Positions 20,026-30,037 of a stretch of DNA of 64,000 nt are shown piece by piece. How positions within the stretch are numbered: the stretch's first letter is position 1; each line of letters starts with the position of its first letter. This DNA is from Maniola hyperantus (Eukaryota; Arthropoda; Insecta; Lepidoptera; Nymphalidae), in assembly GCF_902806685.2 (NCBI RefSeq), contig NC_048545.1:15275926-15339925 (forward strand). The letters are read 5' to 3'. The notes below the pieces were generated by a model that worked only from the letters and a program-made list of their open reading frames with translations, had not been told where the DNA came from and did no database searches. Both the position numbers and the translations under genes were made by a program.

Positions 20026-20608
20026 CTTTTTGATACCACCTATTTATTCTTTTTTATTCGATAGTGATAAGATTCAAGGTGGTCTCAAGGCGACCTCGCA
20101 CCGGAAGACGCAGCGTTGGGGGTGAAATAGGGGTATGAAATTTGTGTAGTCCATGAGGACGAAGTTGCGGGAATATGCTAGTATAGTATACAATAAGAAA
20201 GTATACAGTAGGAGGTGGTAAAGTGTCCATTGCAGTTGAAAGCAATGCCGTGTAGAACATGTACCTACCTGAAGAAACAATTATTATGACTTGACTATGG
20301 TGCGTTCATACTGCTATATTATCAGCGCGCAGCAAGAACTGAGAGGAAAATAGATTTTTAGCCATCATCAGAATTAAATAGTACCTACCTACTTACTTTT
20401 AATCACGTTTTTAATGATTTTAAAAATATTCCAGACAGACGGACACGCAGACACACTTTCGTATATTTATAATATTAGTATGGAAAAAGTAGGGAATGGA
20501 TGTTCTTTCTTGATAAACGGTGAAAGCGCTATTAAAATCGGTTCAACAGTTTCAGAGTTTATCGATTAGAAACAGATAAATAAATCTTTTCTCATTATAA
20601 TATTATAG
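20026..20608. other. Repeat debris between genes
   Basis: It includes a LINE fragment near 20088-20120 (ggcgacctcgcaccggaaga), a Helitron 3' remnant at 20120-20175 (ggtgaaataggggtatgaaa, tagtccatgagg) and a Helitron 5' remnant on the minus strand at about 20432-20485. No gene is seen. Confidence 0.55.
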
Positions 20609-20793
20609 TACAGTACGCGGCCGAAGGTAATGTACATCGACCTTTAGAAGGAGATAGCATATTTGTAGAGCACTGTCTCTGTCGTTGAGACCGACAAAAC
20701 GTCATATAGGTATTAGTGACAGAGACAATGCTCTACAACGCCGAAATGTTATTCTAAAAGCCGATGTACATTACTTTTTGGCCGCGTACTGTA
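20609..20793. mobile_element. MITE with CAGTACGCGGCC inverted repeats
   Basis: The left end (tacagtacgcggccgaaggt, aatgtacatcgacctttag) is inverted at the right end (ctaaaagccgatgtacatta, ggccgcgtactgta). The inner parts also pair (gtagagcactgtctctgtc against gacagagacaatgctctac), giving a foldback of about 185 bp. A half copy sits near 53900-53980. Confidence 0.75.
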
Positions 20794-21006
20794 AGTATAG
20801 ATTTAGATAAGTAAGAAAATAAATCTCTCCAGTGAAACTACAGCTTTACTTTCACTTAGTTAAAGTAAAGGTAAAGTTTTATGGAGAGGTATTCTGGGCA
20901 GTGACCTGTGACCCACTATATTATTGTCTTTACCGATAGTGCCATTTAGTTGTGTATCCCCACAGACCACAGACCACAGACCACAGTGGACACTGGTGCT
21001 TTCGAT

Positions 21007-23678
21007 ATGACCCTAGATTTTGTTTGGCTAACTGTAAGTTGCTAATACTCATTATTATTGAGAAGCTTCAGATTTCTAAGTTAATTATTATGATCTTATT
21101 TTACGTAAGAGTTGAGTTTTTTTAATTAGTTCATGTTTTTGTTATTCGTGTCATTATCGGCTGATGACTATCAATTATTATCCATACTAATGTTATAAAT
21201 GCGAAAGTGTGTCTGTCTGTCTGCTAGTTTTTCACGGCTTAACCGTTCAACCGACTTTGACGAAATTTGGTACAGAGGTAGCTTGCAACCCGGGGAAGGA
21301 CATATACTTTTTATCCCGGAAAATTAAAGAGTTCCCACGGGATTTTAAAAAAAACCTAAACCCACGCGTACGAAGTCGCGGGCATCAGCTAGTTCATAAT
21401 AATTCTAATCGATTGATGCAGATCCAGTTTAATGGACGCCATTTTTATGGTTTCGTACCTCAAAAGGAAAAAGGAACTTTTATAGGATCACTCTGTAGTC
21501 TGTCTGTCTGTCTGTCAAGAAACTAACAGGGTACTTTCCGTTGACCTAGAATCGTTAAATTTGGCAGAAAGGTAGGTCTTTTAGCAGACACTAGGGGAAA
21601 AATCATTAGTTACATCACAAGAAAAAAAAACGTGTTCATGAACAAATAACGCTATTTTGAACTTTCAAAGTAAGATTACTATACCAAGTGATGTATCATT
21701 ATGAAAGGGCTTTACTTGTACATTCTAAAACAGATTCATTTATTTTTAGGCATATTAGTTTTTGATTTATCGTGCAAAATGTCGATAAAATATAATAGTA
21801 GTACGGAACCCTCAGTGCGCGAGTCTGACTCGCACTTGACCTGTTTTTATTTTTTGTGATACAAAATATGTCCATTTAAATTAGACTTAAAATATTTTGA
21901 TATTTTTTGACCTGTTTCCCGAACAAAAGATTAAAATGAACCCACCCCAAAAAAAAGCCCTTTCATCCGCGTACAGCGCCTAAATAAATGATCAAATCCG
22001 CAAATTAATTTATCTTTGTTCTAGGTGACTTGTTTCTTTGTGAGCACAAACTCGGCGCAAAACGTTCCCGCGGACAATGGCTGGAGACCCATGTCAATTG
22101 AAAAAGTCCTGGAGCTGCACAGGGATTACATTAACACACGCAATGTTCACTTTGAGTTTGAGGTACGTTCACATCGGACCAGAGATGCGGTCGGCCCGTA
22201 AATGTTGCAAAAATATCGTAAGGTAGCGTTAGTTTAGGGTCTACTAGCTGATGCTCGCGACTTCGTCCGTCGTGTGGATTTAGGGTTTTAAAATCCTAGA
22301 AGAAAAAAAAATCGCGAGGAAACTTAGGTAGGTACATACCTGAGATATACCTTTGAGAATATTATGGATAACTCTCAAGCATGCTAGGTTTCCTCACGAT
22401 GTTTTCCTTCACCGTTAAAGCAAATGATATGCATTTGCTTAAAATGCACATAACTCTGATAAGTTCGGGGTGCATACCCGGGTTCGAACCCCGAACCTCG
22501 ACTAGGAGGCCAACGTCTTAACCACTAGGATATCACAGATAAAAAGATTCCAAAAGATTCTGATAGATTACGAGCCAGCCGAATGACTGACACTGCAGTG
22601 TTTTATGTAAATATACCCTTAATGATACCCTACACCGACACGCATTTCAGAATTCACCCAAACCACCGACGACGGTAATGGATGACTTTGAAAATAAAAA
22701 TTTCGTGAAAATCATTCAAACAAATGAGATAGCTAAAAGGCCTTTTCAAAATAATGAAGTTGTTTTATCTCAAAAGAACCAAAATAAGTATCAACGTAAG
22801 TGACATAGTTAATATTTCTCAGTATTTTTTTTCTTTGTTTTCTGTTGATTATAGAGCTGTGTAGGGCTGAATAAAACTATATTTCATTTCATTTCAATAT
22901 TTTGCTTCACTGAACAATTTTGAAGCACTATCTATCCATTGAATAAAAAATTTGTTTATATTATTTTTTGTTTTTTTCAGAATTAATAAAAATAATTCAC
23001 CCTTCACACAAAGAAATAATAACGCTCGACGACACAAACACATATTTTAATCACGAGAAACAAAACCAGCAACAACGCAAACCAAAAAATATTGATAACT
23101 CCAATATTGCTATTCTCCTAAACAATGCCATAACGGATCAAAGAAAGAGTAATGAAAATAGAGAGAAAGCAAATGAGCGAAATGAAGATACAGATTCAAC
23201 AAAAGATTACGAAGTAAAAGAAAAACTAGAGGACGATACTCAGTTAGCTTCTGATCGCAAATTATTCTATCCCAAAGGATTTCAACATCGAATACCGATA
23301 TCAGGAAAAGTTAATACAAAAAATAATTTAACAGCAAGTCTATTAGAAATTCTTGCAAATTACAATATAAGAACTAGTGATAATTTACAAAACTATGATC
23401 TATCTTTAAGGCAGAACAGTCGAAATTCACATAACCCTGATTTTGCTTTTGTGCATATACCTATAAAAGTTCCAATAAGTTACAATAATGCAAATCACTT
23501 GTTGGTAGATCCTTTACTGGCAGTTTTGTTATCAAACTACGGCCATTATCTACCAAGTCTGTTCGGCATTCGTGGCGGTTACAACAATTTGTATGGATAC
23601 CTCGCTTCGAACAACATTCATAATAACAAACCTTTTGGTTATTACAAAATTTTCTCGGACACTGATTCTTTTCATTAA
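21007..23678 (+). CDS. Four-exon gene for a secreted Asn-rich protein, family unknown
   Basis: The exons are 21007-21033, 22025-22162, 22651-22795 and 22981-23678. Donors are ACT|GTAAGT, GAG|GTACGT and CAAC|GTAAGT; acceptors are TTCTAG and twice TTTCAG. Phases match throughout, giving 335 residues. The first exon is only nine codons (MTLDFVWLT) and joins to VTCFFVSTNSAQ to make a signal peptide, with cleavage likely near SAQ. Then come a segment with DNGWRPMSIEKVLELHRDYI, a charged Lys/Asn/Gln-rich middle (EKQNQQQRKPKNIDN), and a hydrophobic, Tyr/Gly/Asn-rich end with HIPIKVPISY, VDPLLAVLLSNYGHYLP and GGYNNLYGYLASNN. AATAAA overlaps the stop. No enzyme motif or cysteine pattern is seen, which suggests an extracellular structural or signalling-type protein. 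The function is unknown. Confidence 0.8.
21180..21395 (+). mobile_element. Helitron-like repeat, GCGAAAGTGTG type, full length, in intron 1
   Basis: It starts tccatactaatgttataaat, has a gtctgtctgtctg core and a ttcacggcttaaccgttcaa segment, and ends acgaagtcgcgggcatcagctagt. The TC start and CTAG-T end fit Helitron termini. It lies in intron 1 of the secreted-protein gene. Confidence 0.78.
21448..21845 (-). repeat. GGGTTCCGTA-type interspersed repeat, copy 4, in intron 1
   Basis: On the minus strand the head gcgagtcagactcgcgcact...gggttccgtact lies at the high-coordinate end, and the tail ends in a diverged tacgaaacc form near 21450. It has a gtctgtctgtctgtc core at 21500. Confidence 0.75.
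22240..22300 (-). mobile_element. Helitron 3'-end fragment in intron 2
   Basis: Only the end survives: ctagctgatgctcgcgactt followed by a degraded cgtgtggatttagggtttta. Confidence 0.6.
22340..22545 (-). mobile_element. tRNA-derived SINE in intron 2
   Basis: On the minus strand it has ctgtgatatcctagtggtta (A box), gggttcgaacccgggtatgc (B box) and ctttaacggtgaaggaaaac. This is the same family as 2880-3190, truncated at its 3' end. Confidence 0.75.
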
Positions 23679-23682
23679 TAAA
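23677..23682 (+). promoter_or_regulatory. Polyadenylation signal of the secreted-protein gene
   Basis: AATAAA overlaps the TAA stop (23676-23678). This would give a very short 3' UTR. Other A-rich candidates lie further on (for example aataataattaag near 23727). Confidence 0.5.
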
Positions 23683-25090
23683 CATTTACATATTCATTTT
23701 GGTTTATATTAGAGTACGAGTAGATAATAATAATTAAGCTTTCTGGATTTGGCATTATTCCGTTAATTTTTAAATACCATAATTAACTAACACACAAATT
23801 GTCAAAAAGTTAGTTAAGTAATAAATCCTCAATTATTACAAAATCAAAAATAAATACTGCAAAAATGTAAAAAAGTGACAAAGCTCTGAAGAAAAGAGTA
23901 AGTAGGTACAGACTAAATTTAAAACACAATATAGAATAATATAATAAATTAATAAGTTGACCTATGTGTGTAAGTGTAGGTCAGTTGAAATCAATGTGAT
24001 GTGGCTTGGCTTGGTATATTTCAGTATTAAGTGGGTCCAATTTTTTTTCAGAGCATGTTATTATTCATTGGTTTACAAATTATACAATTATTATTGAACG
24101 ATTCTAAATAATTTATACAAGTTCTATTCGGGAAAAAATTATGTAACATTATTTATATATTGATTTCATGTCCAATTATTATACGAACAATGCATTTCTT
24201 TACTTTGTCTGTATTAAGATAGAAATAACTGTTATTGTAATATGAAACATAATGTTATTGTCGTGTATTACTCACGTTATTGCGTATTAGTACACTCATA
24301 AATTCTTTGCACAGTAAAAATAATATACGTTTTATGGCGTATATTCCTGTTTGTACGCATCGAAATTGACTAGTATAATGTGCTCTCTCTCTGTATAGAA
24401 GGGGCTATATTTAGGCCATAAGTACGACAGTTTCATTGCCTCTCCATGAAAAGTAGCTTTTGTGTTTTCAGCTTTTGTCGTAAAAATAAAAGTTTTACAC
24501 AAACTCGTTTTTGTTGTCTACTAGTTTGCGCAGTTAACCTCGGCTATTTTTTAACTGCTCTTTGAAAGTTTTTACTTTTATGCGAAAATATTAAAAATAA
24601 TGACACCACAATTTTTGTTAGTGGTTGTAATTTATCCGGAAGGCTAGCTACCTATTTTTGTGAAAATATTAACACTAAACAATACGCACTGGAACAAAAA
24701 TATAACTCTTTCTTTGAGAGTTACTTTTTTGTACCTTTTGCCGTGGCCAAGGACTCTTAGTGAAGGGTAAACGTATGTCGTCTACCCTTCTCATTCTGAG
24801 AGGAGACCCGTGCTCAGTAGTGGTCCTGTGGTGGGTTCATGATCATGGTGATGATGATGTCGTTTAATTTTAAAAAATCGCTGTATCCTATAACTTAGAA
24901 CGGGTTTGGTGGAAGACGTGAGCTCATTGGTCGGGTGGACGTGTAAACTTAAGATTTATTTTCTTTTATTTCCACAATACCACTCCCAGAGCTAACGAGC
25001 GCGCTAAATTTCTTCCAGAACCCTCCATTACTGTGGTGTATCGACTTGTGTATCACTTTTAATTATAGACATATATATATATAGGTTTTA
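23683..25090. other. Non-coding AT-rich region
   Basis: No frame or exon is convincing on either strand. A SINE fragment (ctacccttctcattctgaga, ggagacccgtgctcagtagt) is at about 24775-24850. The rest looks unique. Confidence 0.5.
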
Positions 25091-25093
25091 TTA

Positions 25094-25225
25094 AAAACTG
25101 TCGTACCTCTTCCAGGCCAAAAACTGTCGTACCTCTTCCAGGCCAAAAACTGTCGTACCTCTTCCAGGCCAAAAACTGTCGTACCTCTTCCAGGCCAAAA
25201 ACTGTCGTACCTCATCCAGGCCAAA
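25094..25225. repeat. Minisatellite, 26-bp unit, five copies
   Basis: The unit aaaaactgtcgtacctcttc + caggcc repeats five times. The last copy changes ctcttcc to ctcatcc. The unit resembles part of the SINE at 56240-56575 read on its minus strand (aaaaactgccatacccctt, ccagg), so it probably arose by expansion of a SINE segment. Confidence 0.85.
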
Positions 25226-25372
25226 AAGTTGTATAACAACAAAAACGTGAATCCTTCAGAAACGTGAAATTCAACCTAGCGAGAACTACCTAGACTACTG
25301 CAGAGCACCTGCCTGTCAGGAATAGGATAGTTGTAGGGTTTATTTGTTTTTAATAGTCTTTTTTTATTCAAA

Positions 25373-25616
25373 ATCTACATATATAAAAGGAAAAGGAGAC
25401 TGACTGACTGACTGACTGACTGACTGACTGACTGACTGACTGACTGACTGACACTGATCTATCAACGCACAGCTCAAACTACTGGACGGATCGGGCTGAA
25501 ATTTGGCATGCAGCTATATTATTATGACGTAGGCATACGCTAAGAAAGGATTTTTAAAAATTCAAATCTTAAAGGGGTGAAATATGGGTTTGAAATTTGT
25601 GTAGTCCATAAGCTAG
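25373..25616 (+). mobile_element. Helitron-like repeat with a long (ACTG)n array
   Basis: It starts tctacatatataaaaggaaa, carries about a dozen ACTG units (25401-25453), and ends tagtccataagctagt. The usual cgcggacgaagtcgcg hairpin before the end is deleted. Confidence 0.75.
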
Positions 25617-25649
25617 TGTATGCATATAAGTGTACTCTATTTCGCACAT

Positions 25650-25925
25650 TTTGTTCGGGAACTCTTTGATTTTCCGGGTTAAAAAGTAGCCTGTCACTCT
25701 CCAGAGAGCCTAACATGGGCCGCACGAGAAAATTTTGTCTACGCATTTTCTCGAGTTCATTCATAGAGATAAGACGAGTAGAAACGCGTAGAAAAAAATT
25801 TCTCGTGGGGCGCATGTTAGGCGTGCTGGTCTTGTTAAAAATCTTGTCGATCCGTTGCTAAGTTGCGACGTGATTTAAAAATAAACCACCAAACAGACTT
25901 TCGCATTTATAATATGGGTAGTTAT
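25650..25925 (-). mobile_element. Helitron-like repeat, GCGAAAGTGTG type, interrupted by a MITE
   Basis: The minus strand reads ttataaatgcgaaagtctg, cgtcgcaacttagcaacgga, and later ggagagtgacaggctacttt and caaagagttcccga. A 115-bp inverted-repeat insert splits it at 25708-25822. Confidence 0.7.
25708..25822. mobile_element. Foldback MITE nested in Helitron
   Basis: GCCTAACATGGGCCGCACGA at the left pairs with TCGTGGGGCGCATGTTAGGC at the right. The arms extend imperfectly inward for about 48 bp (tctacgcattttctcgag against its counterpart). The target duplication is unclear. Confidence 0.75.
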
Positions 25926-26258
25926 TATCTAGTCTGGTAGGTATCCAGGGACGCCTGTTCATCGCACGCAGCGTCGCGGTATGCGACGAGTGCAGCAGAC
26001 AGGAAAATCCAGTTTGCCATGTCGCAAAACTTGTGCCTTTCACTGGAATTTGATTTTGCATTGATTTTGTGGAAGAAAATAAAAGAAATTGAGATAGGTA
26101 TTCTATTGATGGCTTTAGACGATCTTGTTATCTGCGACTGTTTTGGCAGAACGCTAGCAAAATCTTAGCGTTATTGTTATTCCCCCCTTTTTAATCTTTC
26201 ACTCCGAAGGAAAAAAAAAATAGACTTTTCTCGTAAGATTTTTAAACACTATAATTAC

Positions 26259-26437
26259 CTTTTATCTCCCAAAGCTGCCATAATCCAAACACACATCCAA
26301 ACAAACGTTCCTCCCAGTGTTGGGGACACTACCACAGAATATATAATAGTACTAACGTAACACTTCGCAGAGAAACTTTCCGCTTTTACAAAATAAGGTC
26401 TGGCACGCACTGGCTTTCTCTCAGTATTTCTGGGCAT
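26259..26437 (-). CDS. Candidate exon of a small membrane protein
   Basis: ATG at 26437 (context GGCAACATGCCC) opens 59 codons ending at a donor-like AAAAG|GTAATT at 26258. The peptide has a basic start (MPRNTERKPVRARPY), then a long hydrophobic segment (IIYSVVVSPTLGGTF, VWMCVWIMAAL) and GDK. No downstream exon was found. An unrelated open frame by chance is a fair alternative, and the family is not recognised. Confidence 0.35.
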
Positions 26438-26506
26438 GTTGCCTTCGGTGAGAGGAATAATGGTGAACCATTTTTACCGTTTAAACTATCGTGAGTGATT
26501 TCCATA

Positions 26507-26690
26507 TTATACATATCTTACACCCGGCTATACTCACGTGTTTAGTCGACGTTAGCCCGACTAGTTTCGAACCCATCTGGGGTCCTTTTTCAAGGACGCG
26601 TGCGCGAACTGACTCTTTCAAAAAGGGCCCCGGATGGGTTTGAAACTAGTCGGGCTAACGTGAGTACAGCCGGGTGTAAGATATGTATAA
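26507..26690. mobile_element. MITE with TTATACATATCTTACACCCG inverted repeats
   Basis: The left arm ttatacatatcttacacccg and the right arm cgggtgtaagatatgtataa are exact complements. Pairing resumes inside (gttagcccgactagtttcga against aaactagtcgggctaac). The left arm carries an extra ~14 bases (gtgtttagtcgacg) not found on the right. Confidence 0.8.
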
Positions 26691-27213
26691 TGACGAACCG
26701 GCCATAAATTTCCCATCTTTCTACTAATTCCAGTACCATATTAGTCTTACATTGAACAAATGACGGCACTTTAGCGAAATGGCGGGCATTAATTCACTAA
26801 AAGCCGTAGCTGGTGCTATCTCGCGCGGAGGAAAATTAACTAAGTGTAAGATAATGTGATCTGTAATGCTTTTATCAGCGTCTGTGCGATCGAGGCATTA
26901 ATGAATTAATTGCTTGAGAGACGAAATTAGCCGTGAGTGTACACCCGGCGACTCAGTGTGTTCACTAGTGTCTGATTTAGGTCAATATCTCACTAGGACG
27001 CCATGGGGGTGCCACCGGTCGCGCCACCGTGTCTTGATCTACCAAGCGAGAGACACAAGAGCAGACACCAAGCTCGTCAGTTTCAAAAATGGACGTCGAA
27101 TACCAGTTGGGTCAAATTAGGAATTTTTAAATTCCAAATTAGTCTTATCTTACTAGGCGGTTGTACCAGCAAAACCACACTTTTAGGTTAGCCCGCTTCC
27201 ATAATAGAATTCA

Positions 27214-27422
27214 TAAATTTATATAAAAATGAAAAGGTGACTGACCAACGCGTAGCTCAAACAACTGGACGGATCGGGCTAAAATTTTGCATGCAGATAG
27301 GTATTATGACGTAGGCATCCGCTAAGAAAGGATTTTTAAAAATTCAACCCCTGAGGGGGTAAAATAGGGGTTCGAAATTTATGTAGTCCACGCGAAAGAA
27401 GTCGCGAGCATAAGCTATTTTC
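27214..27422 (+). mobile_element. Helitron-like repeat, ACTG-core type
   Basis: It runs from tttatataaaaatgaaaagg through ctggacggatcgggct and 'cccctgagggggtaaaatag' to gaagtcgcgagcataagcta. The (ACTG)n core is reduced to gactgacc. A SINE fragment (ggttagcccgcttccataat) abuts its 5' side at 27185. Confidence 0.75.
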
Positions 27423-27589
27423 GAAATAATATTCTAGATTGCCTACGCCGGTAATCAACCTCAGAAAGACGCCTTCCGCTCACCACCACGGCGCGGTGCC
27501 ACGAAGGTTGTCAAAAAGTACACGCAAAATATCGACAACAACTCATCTGCTAATCTGCTATATACCTACTTACTTCATATTTCGAAATC

Positions 27590-28080
27590 TAATCTAATCT
27601 AACCTAAATCAGCCTCCACTGTCCCACGTCTGGGCAAAGGCCTCCCTCTGATCCTTCCACCATTCCTTATTCCGTGACTCTTTAGGCCACGTAACCGTAA
27701 GCTCATCTAATTCATCACGCGAACGTTGCCCCGTCTACCACGCTGGCGTTGATGATTCTGGGGTCAGAAAGGAGCAGATTATGCCCGTAAGTTATGTGCC
27801 ATTCCGCACACATGACTTGCCCAGTCCCATTTGAGTAAAGCGGCTGCTAGGTTGGCCTAGGCCAGCTATTCACGTCGGGCGTAGGCGAGCCGCCCACGAC
27901 CGCCGCCTACCCCCTTGAGAAGGACTCTCGGGCAATGGACGCGGGGACTCTATCGTCCGGAAAGAAACCAGTCCTCGAGTCGTGAGGCGCACCTTCGTGT
28001 TCCTGGTGCGCCTCAGACGGTGTGTAGGGATTTTATTGGTCCCCTGAGGTGGGTCCTTAGTTTGGCAGAATACGGTATTT
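27590..28080. repeat. LINE-derived or composite repeat region, GC-richer than its surroundings
   Basis: Phrases such as cagcctccactgtcccacgt, gggcaaaggcctccctctg and accacgctggcgttgatgat are familiar from lepidopteran LINE 3' regions. The stretch 27850-28030 is GC-rich (ggcgagccgcccacgaccgc). No intact frame is seen. The class is uncertain. Confidence 0.4.
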
Positions 28081-28330
28081 GACAACTAGTCAAATCAGTA
28101 ACATTTTATCATACGTCAAAACACTTAGTACGCGATATTCTATGAAATACTGAAATGTGACTTCACATCATAATTACGTACTTTTTAGTTTAATCGATAA
28201 TTTAAAATGGTTATTATACTTAAAACTAACAAAGGACGTGGATTTTACGTATTTTGGAAAACCCTCTATTTAATAATCACTGAGAAATAAGTTATTTTTG
28301 ATGTAGCCAAACACCAAATTCCTTAATTAT
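28081..28330. repeat. Possible interspersed repeat (GACAACTAGTCAAATCAGTAAC)
   Basis: The phrases gacaactagtcaaatcagta and gaaaaccctctatttaataa are familiar from lepidopteran repeats. There is no second copy in the window to confirm this. A nondescript open frame at 28362-28628 lies beside it and is not supported as a gene. Confidence 0.35.
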
Positions 28331-28957
28331 ATTTCCTGTTCGAAATAGCGAAATCTAGAGTATGAGTAAGCTAGTAATATCATTCAGTCAACCTGTGTGC
28401 TCGACTATACCTGCTAAACGACATCAATGTACCGGAGCGCCAGGATTATGTGACGCTCCACACAATTTATTGAATATTAGAAATGGTGTCGTACTCCAGA
28501 TATTTACGGCATATTATGGAGATTGCCTTAAATTGGAGATTGCTGAGGATATCACTTCACTTAACCTATCATCTAAAAGCAATCACTGTAATATTGTATG
28601 TATCTCATCATCATCGTCATCATCGTGACCGTACTACAGAGTACAGGTAGGAGAACTGTGCTCTGTAGTACGATCATGATCGGAATGAGAATAGTCCACC
28701 AACTTTGTTGTCGTTTCCATACAAAGTACAAGTGTAGGATCATGGTGGCATATAACAGGTAATTTTTTTTTACATTTCCTTCGGTATAGTATTAGAAATA
28801 ACGCCATGCATTGCCAGACACTTAGTATCGTGGCAGTCTCCTGCCAGATACCCTTAAATTTTTAAACTTTATAGGCGTCTGGCAAGGGATTTTCACCACA
28901 CTACACTCGAACCGAAATACGGATGAGTGCACAAACGCCCTTAGACTGAGATCTATC

Positions 28958-29057
28958 TATTATAGAGCTTTGACTTTGCTCAGCTTTATGCCAGCTATAA
29001 CGCTGTCTCGTTTTAATAGTGTCTTAAGGCTGAGCAAAGTCAAAGTGCGCGCTATAG
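28958..29057. repeat. Foldback element 1 of a pair (TTGACTTTGCTCAGC)
   Basis: TTTGACTTTGCTCAGC at the left pairs with GCTGAGCAAAGTCAAA at the right, about 100 bp overall, with ctattatagag and cgctatag pairing outside. The interior includes gctgtctcgttttaatagtg, shared with its neighbour. Confidence 0.75.
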
Positions 29058-29085
29058 TTTTTAGTCGTGTCTCTCAGGGTGAAAT

Positions 29086-29213
29086 CTATCGAGCGCACTC
29101 TGACTTTGCTTAGACTTAAGACAGTGTTAAAACGAGACAGATGTGTCTCTCACATAAATCTGTCACGTTTTAACTCAATCTTAAGTCTGAGCAAAGTCAA
29201 AGTGCTCTCTATA
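29086..29213. repeat. Foldback element 2 of a pair (CTGACTTTGCTTAGACTTAAG)
   Basis: GCACTCTGACTTTGCTTAGA pairs with TCTGAGCAAAGTCAAAGTGC, with the outer tctatcgagc/gctctctata also pairing. It has the same core family as 28958-29057 and lies just 28 bases away in the same orientation. Confidence 0.75.
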
Positions 29214-30037
29214 CATCTCCGCCTCAAACACAGGTTCAACAGGTTGAACCACGCTGCCCTCAGCGTCATCCAACAACTACTAACAATTTGCCTGAAACAA
29301 ACAAACAAAAAAAAACACAGAAGTTACGCGTGAACGCACATCTACTACTAACAAGGAAAATTGTCTAACAAAATAAATATACTGAAAACAGTGTAAGGTT
29401 TTATACATTATACTTAACTACACAACCCTAACTTCTAAAAAGAATATATACAAAAAAACTTCATGGTGTCTAAGACACTTGAGTGGAAACATCTTGGCAT
29501 CATTCTTCAGCTGACTGATAGAATGCGTCTAGGCCTACGGTGGTTCACTCTTTTAAACTACCATCTTAATATTTGTTACTCAACAAATACGGAAAAACTG
29601 GTTGTGAACGGGTCCATCTGATATGGCAACCGTTCTCTATCCCATTTGGAAAAATAAAACCGAATCAAAATCGGAATATGAGAAAAAAAAAAACGAAATA
29701 ACTCTCCTAGAAAATAGATCTCGGAACAGAATCGGAAAAATAACAGAAATGATCCATTATCTAGAAGGAAAACGAAAACAAAACACAAAACCCCCCCCTT
29801 TTCGTTATCCCCAAAGTACGATATTTGCATTTTTACTTTCTCAACCGGTTGGTCTACCACAAGCATTCCAATCATCACATATTCATCCCTACATACATCC
29901 ACTACATTCCTCCTCAACTGAACCATGGTAATGTAACTGTTAACTCAGAACATCACTACACTCATACAAATTCCTAATTGAATATTGATAACTTAAATAT
30001 TCAAACAGTTTAGACCAAACTAAGTAATGGCAAATAT
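29214..30037 (-). other. Region 3' of the gypsy pol; LTR not identified
   Basis: On the minus strand this follows the pol stop codon. A purine-rich run (ggggataacgaaaagggggg near 29790-29810 on the minus strand) could be a polypurine tract, but no matching LTR was found on the other side. No gene is seen. Confidence 0.35.

Noticed and set aside
25401..25453. Regular ACTG repeat considered as a CRISPR-like or regulatory array
   Set aside because: It is a simple microsatellite inside a Helitron-like element, with no spacers.
26779..26859. Short plus-strand frame MAGINSLKAVAGAISRGGKL
   Set aside because: It looks like a possible mitochondrial presequence but has only 26 codons, a weak donor (CTAAGTGTAAG) and no second exon in sight.
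28362..28628. 88-codon plus-strand frame
   Set aside because: It ends in a Ser run made by a TCA microsatellite and has no recognisable domain. The start is unconvincing.
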